Below, piece by piece: positions 25,823 to 33,590 of a DNA stretch of 42,358 nt (the first letter of the stretch is position 1; each line of letters opens with the position of its first letter). The notes under the pieces are model-generated. The model was not told where the DNA came from. It made no database searches and saw nothing but the letters and a program-made list of their open reading frames with translations. A program made the translations under genes and the position numbers. Source of the DNA: Caryophanales bacterium UBA5603 (GTDB lineage Bacteria > Bacillota_I > Bacilli_A > Izemoplasmatales > Hujiaoplasmataceae); the NCBI GenBank assembly GCA_002424815.1, contig DILB01000015.1, positions 1-42,358 of the forward strand, in the 5' to 3' direction.

Positions 25823-26056
25823 TTAAATATGATCGACCCCGATAACTCCGGGGACTCTTTCTAGTAAAGTATCTTCCACAATTTCTCTTAGTGTTGACTC
25901 AAACCCTCCACAACCAACGCATGCGCCAGTCATATTGATATATACTATACCGTCTTCAAATTTGATGAACTCTACATCGCCACCATCTCGCTGAATATAG
26001 GGTCGAATTAGATTTAAAACGGATTTGATTTCTTCTATAATTTCTTCGTATGTCAT
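25823..26056 (-). CDS. NifU C-terminal domain iron-sulfur scaffold (Nfu/YutI type)
   Basis: A 77-residue protein made only of the NifU C-terminal domain. The cluster-binding CVGC motif (residues 46-49) lies in GACVGCGGFESTL, and the opening IRPYIQRDGGDVEFI is the family hallmark. It likely carries or delivers 4Fe-4S clusters. AGAGGTG precedes the ATG. Substrates might include the MEP-pathway enzymes IspG/IspH implied by ispD and ispF next door; that link is inference. Confidence 0.93.
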   Translation of the reverse strand: MTYEEIIEEIKSVLNLIRPYIQRDGGDVEFIKFEDGIVYINMTGACVGCGGFESTLREIVEDTLLERVPGVIGVDHI

Positions 26057-26076
26057 ATTTTCACCTCTTCAAAAAC

Positions 26077-26361
26077 TTACTGCTCCCGCTTTTTATTTGG
26101 GTTGAAGTTTGGATTTTTCACAATAAAATAAGGACAATTCATCGAACAAGATTCTAGAAGATAGTCCGGAATCAAACGATAATTATTGGTTTTTCCATTT
26201 TTTGTAAAACCCTTAAGTCTTAAAACGCCTGAAGCATAATCCCCAACGATGTAAGGGTAAATATCAAAGATATCCAAATAGCGTTTATTAAAATCATCTA
26301 ATACAAACGCATCGCGATAATCTTTCACTAATTCAAAGTCTCCATGCATTGTTTCCAACAT
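26077..26361 (-). CDS. yutD: YutD-family protein
   Basis: A 94-residue member of the YutD family (DUF1027), conserved in Bacilli and without a firmly known role. Matching features are FELVKDYRDAFVLDDFNKRY, YPYIVGDYASGVLRLKGF and the C-terminal CSMNCPYFIVKN with two cysteines. AGGAG lies 8 nt upstream of the ATG. It is the first gene of the operon with the Nfu protein, the same neighbour as in Bacillus, so a link to Fe-S metabolism is possible. Confidence 0.85.
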   Translation of the reverse strand: MLETMHGDFELVKDYRDAFVLDDFNKRYLDIFDIYPYIVGDYASGVLRLKGFTKNGKTNNYRLIPDYLLESCSMNCPYFIVKNPNFNPNKKREQ

Positions 26362-26386
26362 ATAACCAACTCCTGTCGCACTTAAT

Positions 26387-26413
26387 ATTGTATCATATTT
26401 TCGATCTTTACAA
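26387..26413 (-). promoter_or_regulatory. promoter of the yutD operon
   Basis: TGATACAAT on the minus strand (-10 at 26387-26392) with TTGTAA (26408-26413) 15 bp upstream. The extended TG probably compensates for the short spacing. Confidence 0.6.
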
Positions 26414-26441
26414 GCATTTTATGTCCTCTCAAGTCTAAAGT

Positions 26442-26464
26442 GAAAAAAACGGGCTCTAAGCCCA
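26442..26464 (-). terminator. terminator of the ispD-ispF operon
   Basis: The short GC-rich stem GGGCT (26451-26455) / AGCCC (26459-26463) has a 3-nt loop and is followed on the minus strand by seven T residues, just after the ispF stop. Confidence 0.75.
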
Positions 26465-26468
26465 TCTT

Positions 26469-26960
26469 TTATAACATTATGATTACATCTGATTCAAGTA
26501 AGACGATGGCCTCACAAATAATCGCTTTCTCTTCACCGACAATTCCAAGTCCTTCGTAGGTTGTTGCTTTTATAGAGACATCTGAAGTATCTATCTTTAA
26601 AATCGAAGCGATATGCTTTTTGATATCATCAACATAGGGTCTTAATTTTGGTTTCTCTAGTGATACCATACAGTCTAAATTTTTAACGATATATCCTTTG
26701 CTTTCAATATAATTATAAACCTCTTGCAAAATAAGAGAAGAATCATAATCTTTGTACTTCGGGTCGGTATCAGGAAAAAATTTACCTAAATCACCCAATG
26801 CCATAGCCCCGAGAATTGATTCAGCTACTGCATGTAACAAACAATCGGCATCAGAATGACCAACCGGACCTTTATAATGGTCGATGTGAACCCCACCAAG
26901 AATAAAAGGTCTACCTTCAGCTAAAGGATGAACATCCTTAGAAAAACCAATTCTAATCAT
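26469..26960 (-). CDS. ispF: 2-C-methyl-D-erythritol 2,4-cyclodiphosphate synthase
   Basis: A 163-residue IspF of the MEP isoprenoid pathway. It cyclises CDP-ME-2-phosphate to MEcPP with release of CMP. The zinc-binding DVH occurs at the N-terminus (GFSKDVHPL), followed by GHSDADCLLHAVAESILGA, which carries the second zinc histidine. The usual Asp of HAxxDA is Glu here. FFPDTDPKYKD and KATTYEGLG are also family signatures. Its ATG overlaps the ispD stop by 4 nt, so the two enzymes are co-translated although not fused. Confidence 0.96.
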   Translation of the reverse strand: MIRIGFSKDVHPLAEGRPFILGGVHIDHYKGPVGHSDADCLLHAVAESILGAMALGDLGKFFPDTDPKYKDYDSSLILQEVYNYIESKGYIVKNLDCMVSLEKPKLRPYVDDIKKHIASILKIDTSDVSIKATTYEGLGIVGEEKAIICEAIVLLESDVIIML

Positions 26961-27610
26961 AACAAATCCTCCAATATCATCAAATCAAATTTAGTTGTCA
27001 CTTTAATGTTCTCTTCATCACCTTCCACAATCATGACTCCTTTAGAGAAATGTTTCTGGAAAATTGAAGTATCATCAGTCAATGGAATAGAAATATTCTT
27101 GAGTGCCTCGTGTGCTTCTCTTATCGCTTCAGTAAGAAAGACTTGTGGTGTTTGAAGTAAATAAGCTTGACTACGTGGAATATCGGCTGTAATCATATTA
27201 TTTTGAACAATTTTTACCGTATCTTTGGATTGAATGGCCAATGTCATTGCTTTGGTGTCGCATAAGTGTGATTTTAATTTCTCCAGATACTCTTTTTTTA
27301 TATTGGGTCTGGCTCCGTCATGAATAAAGACTACCGCATTAGTAACCGCCTTAAGGCCGTTATAGACACTTGCTTGTCGGTTAGCCCCGCCTTCCACAAA
27401 GATAATTTGCGGATCTTTCAAAATGGTTTTCATGCGCTCCAACTCTTCTTTTGCATGGACCACAATAATTTCAGAAAAATCAGGATCATGCAAAAAATTT
27501 TCGACACAATAGGACAAAATCGATTTGCCTTTCACTTCATAAAAAACCTTGTTGTATCCCAATTCAGTTCTTGTTCCACTCCCTGCGGCAACAATAATTG
27601 CTGTATACAT
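26957..27610 (-). CDS. ispD: 2-C-methyl-D-erythritol 4-phosphate cytidylyltransferase
   Basis: A 217-residue IspD, which couples MEP and CTP to CDP-ME. The nucleotide-binding opening is AIIVAAGSGTR, followed by an active-site lysine (GYNKVFYEV). HDGARPN and DIPRSQAYLLQTPQVF are conserved family blocks, and TDDTSIF precedes GDEENIKVTT. The start is ATG 27610 with GGGAGG 4 nt upstream; the longer in-frame reading has no such site. It lies 42 nt after the PAS/degenerate-GGDEF gene and overlaps ispF. Confidence 0.95.
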   Translation of the reverse strand: MYTAIIVAAGSGTRTELGYNKVFYEVKGKSILSYCVENFLHDPDFSEIIVVHAKEELERMKTILKDPQIIFVEGGANRQASVYNGLKAVTNAVVFIHDGARPNIKKEYLEKLKSHLCDTKAMTLAIQSKDTVKIVQNNMITADIPRSQAYLLQTPQVFLTEAIREAHEALKNISIPLTDDTSIFQKHFSKGVMIVEGDEENIKVTTKFDLMILEDLL

Positions 27611-27652
27611 AGGCCCTCCCGAATCATTAAGATTCATTGTATTATAGGTAAA

Positions 27653-28825
27653 TCATTCACCGAATATCGAATAATTTCGTTTCGTATTGCGTATAGCTTC
27701 ATCTAAAGATTTGGTTGCGAGTCCAATAAATTCATTAAGTGAATAGGTAGACCAAGGTTCGTGTTTGACAACTCCAAGTTTGGGATATACAACTTGTTGA
27801 ATACCTCCAATATTAATCGCGAGATTAATCAGGTCTCCTCCACTTTGAAGTGCTCTAAGTAATACATCGTATTTTTTTTGCTCTTTTATTATTAAAGCAA
27901 ATTGAATGCCTGTGATTCTAAAAATACTATTTAAATCTTTAGCGAAATGATATCGCATTTTCCGAATGTACTCTGCAATCATCAAATTACCGACATCGCG
28001 ACCAAACCGTTGATTGATTTCGGGAATATTTGTTAGATGAATCATTACAAGATAAAAAGCTTCCGGTTCTTTACTTGCTTGAGTTAAGAATTGAACTAAG
28101 TGTTGTTCACTCGGTAACGAATCAATTTCATGAATCATTGTATCAGGGAATAACTTAATATCAATCCCATGAATGATTGAGATGACTTGTATTTTTTTAT
28201 CATATTCAAAGATTTTAGCTCTTTCTTCAACCCAAACAAAAACACCATTTCGATTTAGTCGATATTTTAAATCAAATGCCGGGGTTTTTTTATTGATTTT
28301 TTTAATCGTCGATAAATATTGATTTCGATCATCTACATGAATCAGAGCTATATATTCATCCATAGTAAATTCAGTCTGTTTTGTATCTATAATCTTCTGA
28401 AATTGTTCGGTTACAAAGAATCCATCAAGTTCATCATTGTAAAATAAAAGCGCATCATTTACTAAACCAATCGTTGAAATGTAACGAAGGCGAAGCAGTT
28501 CGGAATCTGATTTTATTTCATCTAACTCTTTTTCCATTTCAAAAAAATCATAATCTGTCAAATTTTGTGTAATTTTAATCTTTGATTTAAATCCCATCGC
28601 AATCAACACAACGATTGCATATAGTATATACCCAAACACTTCTAAAAATTCTTCTGCTGTAACAACCGGAATCCATTCGGGTTTAAATAAATAAATCCCA
28701 TAAGATATTCCCATGAATAATAATAGTAAAAATTTCCAAATTCTCCACTTTCGATAAAGTATCGAACTCAATATTGCAAGAATAGCTCCAATGCCAAAAG
28801 ATGCATAGATCAAATAAATATTCAT
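27653..28825 (-). CDS. membrane PAS protein with degenerate GGDEF domain
   Basis: A 390-residue protein. It has two to three N-terminal TM helices (about 3-22, 30-46 and 62-80), a PAS-like domain (about 115-225, with VFVWVEERAKIFEYD) and a C-terminal GGDEF-fold domain (about 232-388, NQRFGRDVGNLMIAEY matching the family core). The catalytic signature reads TGIQF (305-309) in place of GGDEF, and the metal-binding Asp region reads MIHLTNI, so cyclase activity is unlikely. It may bind nucleotide or act as a structural sensor. It is sandwiched between an FAD oxidoreductase (27 nt upstream) and ispD, apparently in one transcript. Confidence 0.82.
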   Translation of the reverse strand: MNIYLIYASFGIGAILAILSSILYRKWRIWKFLLLLFMGISYGIYLFKPEWIPVVTAEEFLEVFGYILYAIVVLIAMGFKSKIKITQNLTDYDFFEMEKELDEIKSDSELLRLRYISTIGLVNDALLFYNDELDGFFVTEQFQKIIDTKQTEFTMDEYIALIHVDDRNQYLSTIKKINKKTPAFDLKYRLNRNGVFVWVEERAKIFEYDKKIQVISIIHGIDIKLFPDTMIHEIDSLPSEQHLVQFLTQASKEPEAFYLVMIHLTNIPEINQRFGRDVGNLMIAEYIRKMRYHFAKDLNSIFRITGIQFALIIKEQKKYDVLLRALQSGGDLINLAINIGGIQQVVYPKLGVVKHEPWSTYSLNEFIGLATKSLDEAIRNTKRNYSIFGE

Positions 28826-28852
28826 ATTGTGTTATTCACCTCTTTGTAATCC

Positions 28853-31201
28853 TTAACTCTTGATGTTGGTTCGAACATAAATTGTAGGATAAAAATAAGT
28901 TAAGAAAAATCCAACAAACACTAAATTATATAAAGCCGAAACATATCGTTCTCCAGTAATGTAAGTAAAAATAAGAATGGTTGAAAAGATAATAGACCAA
29001 ACCAAAGTTAGTCCGTTATTAATGACTTTAAATAAAGTTGTTTGTGCATAATCTCGTTTAAAGTCATACTGATGAAAATCATAAACAATCGGTTTATTGA
29101 TAATCCAAGAAAGCAAGAAAATAAACGCTATGATCCCTAAAAACAGATCATCAGAATATAGATTGTTGAAACTTGGCCACAAAGCGGCCATTAATGTAAA
29201 AGCAGCCAGTAATCCATCATTGAGATATTCAAACCAAGAGGTTTCACGATATTTGATGAATTTTACATATGTTATAATACATGAAAGCAAAAGAGCAAAC
29301 GGGGCAAGCCAAATCACTTTTAAATAATTGCTTAAAAACGCCATGATTCCCCATATAAAAACATATGCAAATAGAAATTTTACTCCCATAAAATAAATTT
29401 TCGATTTAGGTTGAAACGAGGTGTCTTCTTCTCTGAAATCATCAAGAATAAAAGCTTCAGCAATTTCGTATAAATCATTTTCTTTTCCTTGGTACTTAAA
29501 TCCTCCACTTTTTAATACATCCTCAAGGGTTGTTTTCTTTAAAAGCAGGTTGGATAATTTATCATTTGTTGTGTAAATTGAGAAATCTGGACTTAAATAT
29601 TCTCCGCGATGAATCGTTATATTCTTTCCTTTGGTTCGGATAAAATAATCGCTTTTTCCAATGTGTAGGTTTATATGCTTTTCGATGGGACCCAATAATT
29701 TTTTTCCATAATTATGTCTAAGCATCATCATGATTTCATCGTTTGATAAATAGAAAAATTCATCATCGTCATCACCATAATACAGTCTTTCTTCAATCGT
29801 GTCTCCATAAATGATTCCGACTTGAAATAAACCAAAAAGTCCTGCTTCTGGTCGTATCCATTCACCAACAAGATATAGATTATCGAACATCTTAAGGTAA
29901 CTTATCGATTCAATTGAAATTTGTTCATCAATAGATAATCCTTTTCGAACTTCTGGAAGCGAAAGCATTGAGAGATATGGTTTCGATTTACCAAGGCGAT
30001 ATGACGTTACTGATTTTTGCAGTTTAGGAAATACTTCATATAGTTTGTCAAGAATGATTTCAGGGTTGATTTCAGTTCCCTCTTCAAAAACAAACTCGAT
30101 ATAAAATGCTCCATTTTTTGCGGAAGAAACTTCTTTATCAAATAATTTTTGATTAAAAAGTCTGATTATTTTAATTGGGTCGTCTGGTTTTGTCTCAAAA
30201 AAATAGTTGAGATTAGTTATTCCAGCCGTTTCAACCTTCTGATTTAACCCTATGTACAAGGTTTGAATTCGGGTTTGAGAATCAAGATTAGGATAAAATT
30301 TTAATATATCTAAAAGTTCATTTTCCAATTCAGGAAAATAAGCTTTATAGAAATTTTTAGGATTATCTTCTATAACAAAATGTTTTGCGCCATACTCATT
30401 CCCTTTTTCATCAATAGCTTTGAGAATGGTGTTGTCATCGTCCAAAATATATTTTTTAATGTGTTTGGTTTGAATAATATTACGATTAATGGCTTGAAGT
30501 TTAGTGATTAAAATTTTTCTAATTTCATCATTACTATGGTAAAGATAATATTCACCAGAATATAATCCAGTAAAAAATTTAATGAAAAAATGATAACAAG
30601 ATACTTGGTCAATCGCTAATCCGTTGACAAGCGAGTTGAGCATAAATTCATTGATAAGTGCTTCGTCAGAAAAATACTTTGAGAGTAAATCAAAAAGACT
30701 ATAATCTCCCCATTCAATCATCAGTGATGAAATGGTATAGCCGCGATTTGCAATCATGTTATTTTGTTGCAAAATGTAATTATCGTAATGTCGTAGCAAA
30801 TCACGGAAAAAACGATGAATTCGATCACGTTGTTTTGGATAATATCGTACTAGATAAACTAGATACTGATCAAAATTACGGACTCGATTAGCTTGAGAAT
30901 GATCGTTTCTTACAATGATATCATTGATGGATTGAAGTGATGTAATATCGGAGTTCATACCACATTGATTAAAATATTGATACATCAATTTCCCTTTTTC
31001 AAGTCCCGGAACCGATTCACGTATATAATCCTTAAAAACAAAACGATTACCTGTTTCATCAGTAAAATCATTAACATCTCTTGAAACGCGTAATTCACGA
31101 TCTTGAAAGATAATTACTTTACGCATTTTACGTGCTAAAAAAAGGGCCGTCACTAACGATCCGATGTCATTTCCAACAATGAGAACATCATACTGCTCCA
31201 T
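28853..31201 (-). CDS. FAD oxidoreductase (phytoene-desaturase-like) fused to SCP2-like and membrane domains
   Basis: A 782-residue fusion. Residues 1-470 resemble the phytoene dehydrogenase/NAD(P)-binding amine-oxidase-like flavoproteins. A Rossmann motif opens VLIVGNDIGSLVTALFLA (variant GxDxxG), and the C-terminal FAD motif is LYLVGEWIRPEAGLFGLF (about 442-459). Residues about 493-585 look like an SCP2/sterol-carrier domain, with TIHRGEY, PDFSIYTT and LEDVLKSGGFKYQG in the expected order. Residues about 605-778 form some six TM helices. I prefer ATG 31201, with GGGGTG 7 nt upstream, over TTG 31207. As first gene of the ispD-ispF operon it may act on an isoprenoid or other membrane lipid; the substrate is unknown. 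Confidence 0.8.
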   Translation of the reverse strand: MEQYDVLIVGNDIGSLVTALFLARKMRKVIIFQDRELRVSRDVNDFTDETGNRFVFKDYIRESVPGLEKGKLMYQYFNQCGMNSDITSLQSINDIIVRNDHSQANRVRNFDQYLVYLVRYYPKQRDRIHRFFRDLLRHYDNYILQQNNMIANRGYTISSLMIEWGDYSLFDLLSKYFSDEALINEFMLNSLVNGLAIDQVSCYHFFIKFFTGLYSGEYYLYHSNDEIRKILITKLQAINRNIIQTKHIKKYILDDDNTILKAIDEKGNEYGAKHFVIEDNPKNFYKAYFPELENELLDILKFYPNLDSQTRIQTLYIGLNQKVETAGITNLNYFFETKPDDPIKIIRLFNQKLFDKEVSSAKNGAFYIEFVFEEGTEINPEIILDKLYEVFPKLQKSVTSYRLGKSKPYLSMLSLPEVRKGLSIDEQISIESISYLKMFDNLYLVGEWIRPEAGLFGLFQVGIIYGDTIEERLYYGDDDDEFFYLSNDEIMMMLRHNYGKKLLGPIEKHINLHIGKSDYFIRTKGKNITIHRGEYLSPDFSIYTTNDKLSNLLLKKTTLEDVLKSGGFKYQGKENDLYEIAEAFILDDFREEDTSFQPKSKIYFMGVKFLFAYVFIWGIMAFLSNYLKVIWLAPFALLLSCIITYVKFIKYRETSWFEYLNDGLLAAFTLMAALWPSFNNLYSDDLFLGIIAFIFLLSWIINKPIVYDFHQYDFKRDYAQTTLFKVINNGLTLVWSIIFSTILIFTYITGERYVSALYNLVFVGFFLTYFYPTIYVRTNIKS

Positions 31202-31274
31202 CTTCAAACACCCCGATTCTTCAATAACATTTATTCACTATCATAAGTTATAAATGGAGTGTCACGCTGAGAAG

Positions 31275-31296
31275 AAAAAAAGTGCGTGGCACTTTA
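31275..31296 (-). terminator. terminator of cdaA
   Basis: The stem AAAGTGC/GCACTTT (31279-31285 and 31289-31295) has a 3-nt loop and runs into TTTTTTT on the minus strand. It overlaps the cdaA stop codon. A longer alternative pairing (AGTGTCACGC at 31258 onward with GCGTGGCACT) is also possible. Confidence 0.7.
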
Positions 31297-32040
31297 GTGT
31301 AGTTTTAGATATTTTTCAAAATATAAATTGAGAGTTTCCTTGCTGACATTATAATCAATCTGACGATTAATCGTCAGGCTTATATAACCCGTTTCCTCAG
31401 AAACGACGATTGTCAAAGCGTCTGTCTGCTCACTAATCCCTATCGCTGCGCGATGTCTTGTTCCAAAATGAAGCGGGAGGTCAGTGCGTTCAGTCGATGG
31501 ATAATAAGCTTTAGCACATACAATTGTATTATCGCGAATAATGACAGCACCATCATGAAGTGGTGTCGTAGGTATAAAAATTGATGCTAACAATTCGCTT
31601 GTAACGGGAGCGTTAATCATCATGGCTTTGTTGACATATCCCGATAATTTTATTTCTCTTTCAATGGTAATTAGCGCACCAATCTTCCTGTTAGATAAAA
31701 ACTCTACAGTTGAAATTAATTTACTTGCGAGCTCATTATTTGTTTTTGTTCCTTTTAATTTTTTCTTATTCGATAATCCCATTTTTTTTAATAATGAGGT
31801 TATCTCGTTAATAAAAATCATAAAGAAAGCATAAAGGAGCGGTAGCATGACCGAAAGACGAACAACAAGCGTTAATGAAGAGTCGTTTGCTTCGAACATG
31901 TAGTAGATGCTTAAACCAAAAAGTACAACTAAAAACACTTTGAAAAAACGAATCGCCTTATGACTGACTTTCGTTCTAAGTGTCAAGAGAAATATTGCAT
32001 ATAAATAACTAACAATCACTAATAATTCAAAATTTTTCAT
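31294..32040 (-). CDS. cdaA: membrane diadenylate cyclase CdaA
   Basis: A 248-residue diadenylate cyclase that makes c-di-AMP from two ATP. N-terminal TM helices (about 5-21, 32-48 and 58-80) precede a DisA_N/DAC domain whose catalytic motifs PLHDGA (DGA at 163-165) and GTRHRA (RHR at 195-197) are intact. The start is taken at ATG 32040 with AGAGGG 5 nt upstream; an ATG at 32064 is the alternative. The usual partners cdaR (ybbR) and glmM do not follow: cdaA ends at a terminator and stands alone. c-di-AMP normally controls potassium and osmotic balance. Confidence 0.95.
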   Translation of the reverse strand: MKNFELLVIVSYLYAIFLLTLRTKVSHKAIRFFKVFLVVLFGLSIYYMFEANDSSLTLVVRLSVMLPLLYAFFMIFINEITSLLKKMGLSNKKKLKGTKTNNELASKLISTVEFLSNRKIGALITIEREIKLSGYVNKAMMINAPVTSELLASIFIPTTPLHDGAVIIRDNTIVCAKAYYPSTERTDLPLHFGTRHRAAIGISEQTDALTIVVSEETGYISLTINRQIDYNVSKETLNLYFEKYLKLH

Positions 32041-32073
32041 CCAAGCCCTCTCTTTCGTCATCATTAAATTTAC

Positions 32074-32108
32074 TCTCTATATAAACTGGAAATCCCCAAA
32101 TATAGAGA
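32074..32108. repeat. inverted repeat in the cdaA leader
   Basis: Arms CTCTATAT (32075-32082) and ATATAGAG (32100-32107), extendable by one pair, are separated by 17 nt. They lie 34 nt upstream of the cdaA ATG at 32040 and could form an RNA hairpin in the leader or a protein-binding dyad. No poly-T follows on the minus strand, so it is not an intrinsic terminator. Confidence 0.5.
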
Positions 32109-32206
32109 ATTGACATGAAAATGTTAAAACAAAGACTAAATGATATATTCCTAATGAACCATTTCTATTTTACGATAAATAAACCTAAATGAAAAGACAA
32201 TAACGA

Positions 32207-32683
32207 CTATTCTTTTGATTGTTTGATTCCGTCTGTTGCTTTAAAGACATATTCAAGCGAAAAGTAGGCGATGGGTATCAAAAGCGCAGATGCAACAAAT
32301 GGTGCAATGATTGTCGTCCATGAGTGTAGTGAGTAATCAACATTCAACCAGTTTTGAATTATATAGTCAAATCCCCAGGTTAAAACATTGCTTGTCAGTA
32401 ATCTTGCGAGAAAAACCATCATTACGGCACTAAATTGCATCGGTGTCTTATTTTTGGGTTTAAAAGTGTAGATAGCGTTCGCAAAATATGAAAACGTCGA
32501 TGCTAAGATAAATGCTGCTGTGTTAGATAGAAAGGGTCCTAGCTTAAACTGGTTGTAACAAACCCAATAAACAAACATATGTATCATGGTATTCACAACA
32601 CCAATAATTGCGAATGTCAGAAATTTTTTAGTCAATATTTTTGAAATCAAAAACATAAAAATATTTTTAATTTTTAGAATCAT
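32207..32683 (-). CDS. GtrA-family membrane protein
   Basis: A 158-residue four-helix membrane protein of the GtrA/GtcA family. FLTFAIIGVVNTMIHMFVY is the family-typical first helix, and FSYFANAIYTFKPKNKTP is the typical loop with a conserved Asn and Phe. Family members help flip undecaprenyl-phosphate-linked sugars. The start is ATG 32683 with GAGGG 5 nt upstream; a TTG 15 nt earlier is the alternative. It overlaps the end of the GT2 gene by 17 nt, forming the last member of yfhO-GT2-gtrA. Confidence 0.88.
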   Translation of the reverse strand: MILKIKNIFMFLISKILTKKFLTFAIIGVVNTMIHMFVYWVCYNQFKLGPFLSNTAAFILASTFSYFANAIYTFKPKNKTPMQFSAVMMVFLARLLTSNVLTWGFDYIIQNWLNVDYSLHSWTTIIAPFVASALLIPIAYFSLEYVFKATDGIKQSKE

Positions 32684-33590
32684 CAGAACCCTCGTCAATT
32701 AAATAGATTGGTCGATTTAGTGTTTGTCTTCTCAACCCATATATTAAATAAAAACCACCATAAGCCAAAATAGATAAAATAATCCAAAGTAGATTAATTT
32801 CCATAGTCACAATAAAAATCGGCAATGTAAAAATATTAAAAATAAATAAAATAATATTGGCAAATAACAAAATGATTCCTGTCAAAATAGATAAAATCGG
32901 TAGAACCATCATGATATTAGAAAATTGATTCATACCATTAAATCCGTATTTAAACAGTGTTTTAAAACTCCAAGTGCTCTTACCGTATTTTCTTGGAATG
33001 AAATCATATTCAAGGCATTTACGTTTATACCCTACCCATGAAAAAATACCTTTCATAAAACGGTAATTATCCTTAATACTCAAATAAGCTTTTACAACCT
33101 GACGATCGAGCAATTGAAAATCTTTAGCCCCATTGTCTAGCGGTTGATCGGTATAAGTGTTATAGAAACGATAGTATAGATTTGCAAAAACGGTTCTTAG
33201 TTTAGGCTCTCCTTTTCGACTTCTACCTTTCGTATAAACAATTTTATATCCTTCTTCATAACTTTTAATCATTTCTGGAATCAAAAAAGGTGGCTGTTGA
33301 AGATCACAGTCAATAATAACTACCGCATCGCTCTCTTGAGAATGTTCTAATCCCGCATGCATTGCGGCTTCTTTGCCGAAATTTCTTGAAAAACTCAAAT
33401 ATCGAACTCGCGAATCCATCGCTGCAATTTTTTTGATTTCAGACAGCGTTGAATCTTTTGATCCATCATTAATGTACAGAATATCATATTCATATTCGTG
33501 ATTATTCAGAAATAAGATTACTTCATCATAAAAAGGACGAACATTTTTTTCTTCATTATATGCTGGTACAATTACTGTCAATGTCTTCAT
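32667..33590 (-). CDS. GT2 polyprenyl-phosphate glycosyltransferase (CsbB/GtrB-like)
   Basis: A 307-residue family 2 glycosyltransferase. The GT-A domain (about 1-220) has VIVPAYNEEKNV, NDGSKDST and the DCD metal-binding motif (94-96), and the signature RKYGKSTWSFKTLFKYG follows. Two C-terminal TM helices (about 230-285) anchor it. Homologues such as CsbB or GtrB load a sugar onto undecaprenyl phosphate at the inner face of the membrane. The ATG lies 35 nt inside yfhO with GGAGG upstream. The transferred sugar cannot be told from sequence. Confidence 0.92.
   Translation of the reverse strand: MKTLTVIVPAYNEEKNVRPFYDEVILFLNNHEYEYDILYINDGSKDSTLSEIKKIAAMDSRVRYLSFSRNFGKEAAMHAGLEHSQESDAVVIIDCDLQQPPFLIPEMIKSYEEGYKIVYTKGRSRKGEPKLRTVFANLYYRFYNTYTDQPLDNGAKDFQLLDRQVVKAYLSIKDNYRFMKGIFSWVGYKRKCLEYDFIPRKYGKSTWSFKTLFKYGFNGMNQFSNIMMVLPILSILTGIILLFANIILFIFNIFTLPIFIVTMEINLLWIILSILAYGGFYLIYGLRRQTLNRPIYLIDEGSDDSKN

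Noticed and set aside
26457..26960. IspDF bifunctional fusion
   Set aside because: ispD has its own stop codon and ispF its own ATG in a 4-nt overlap, so they are separate proteins.
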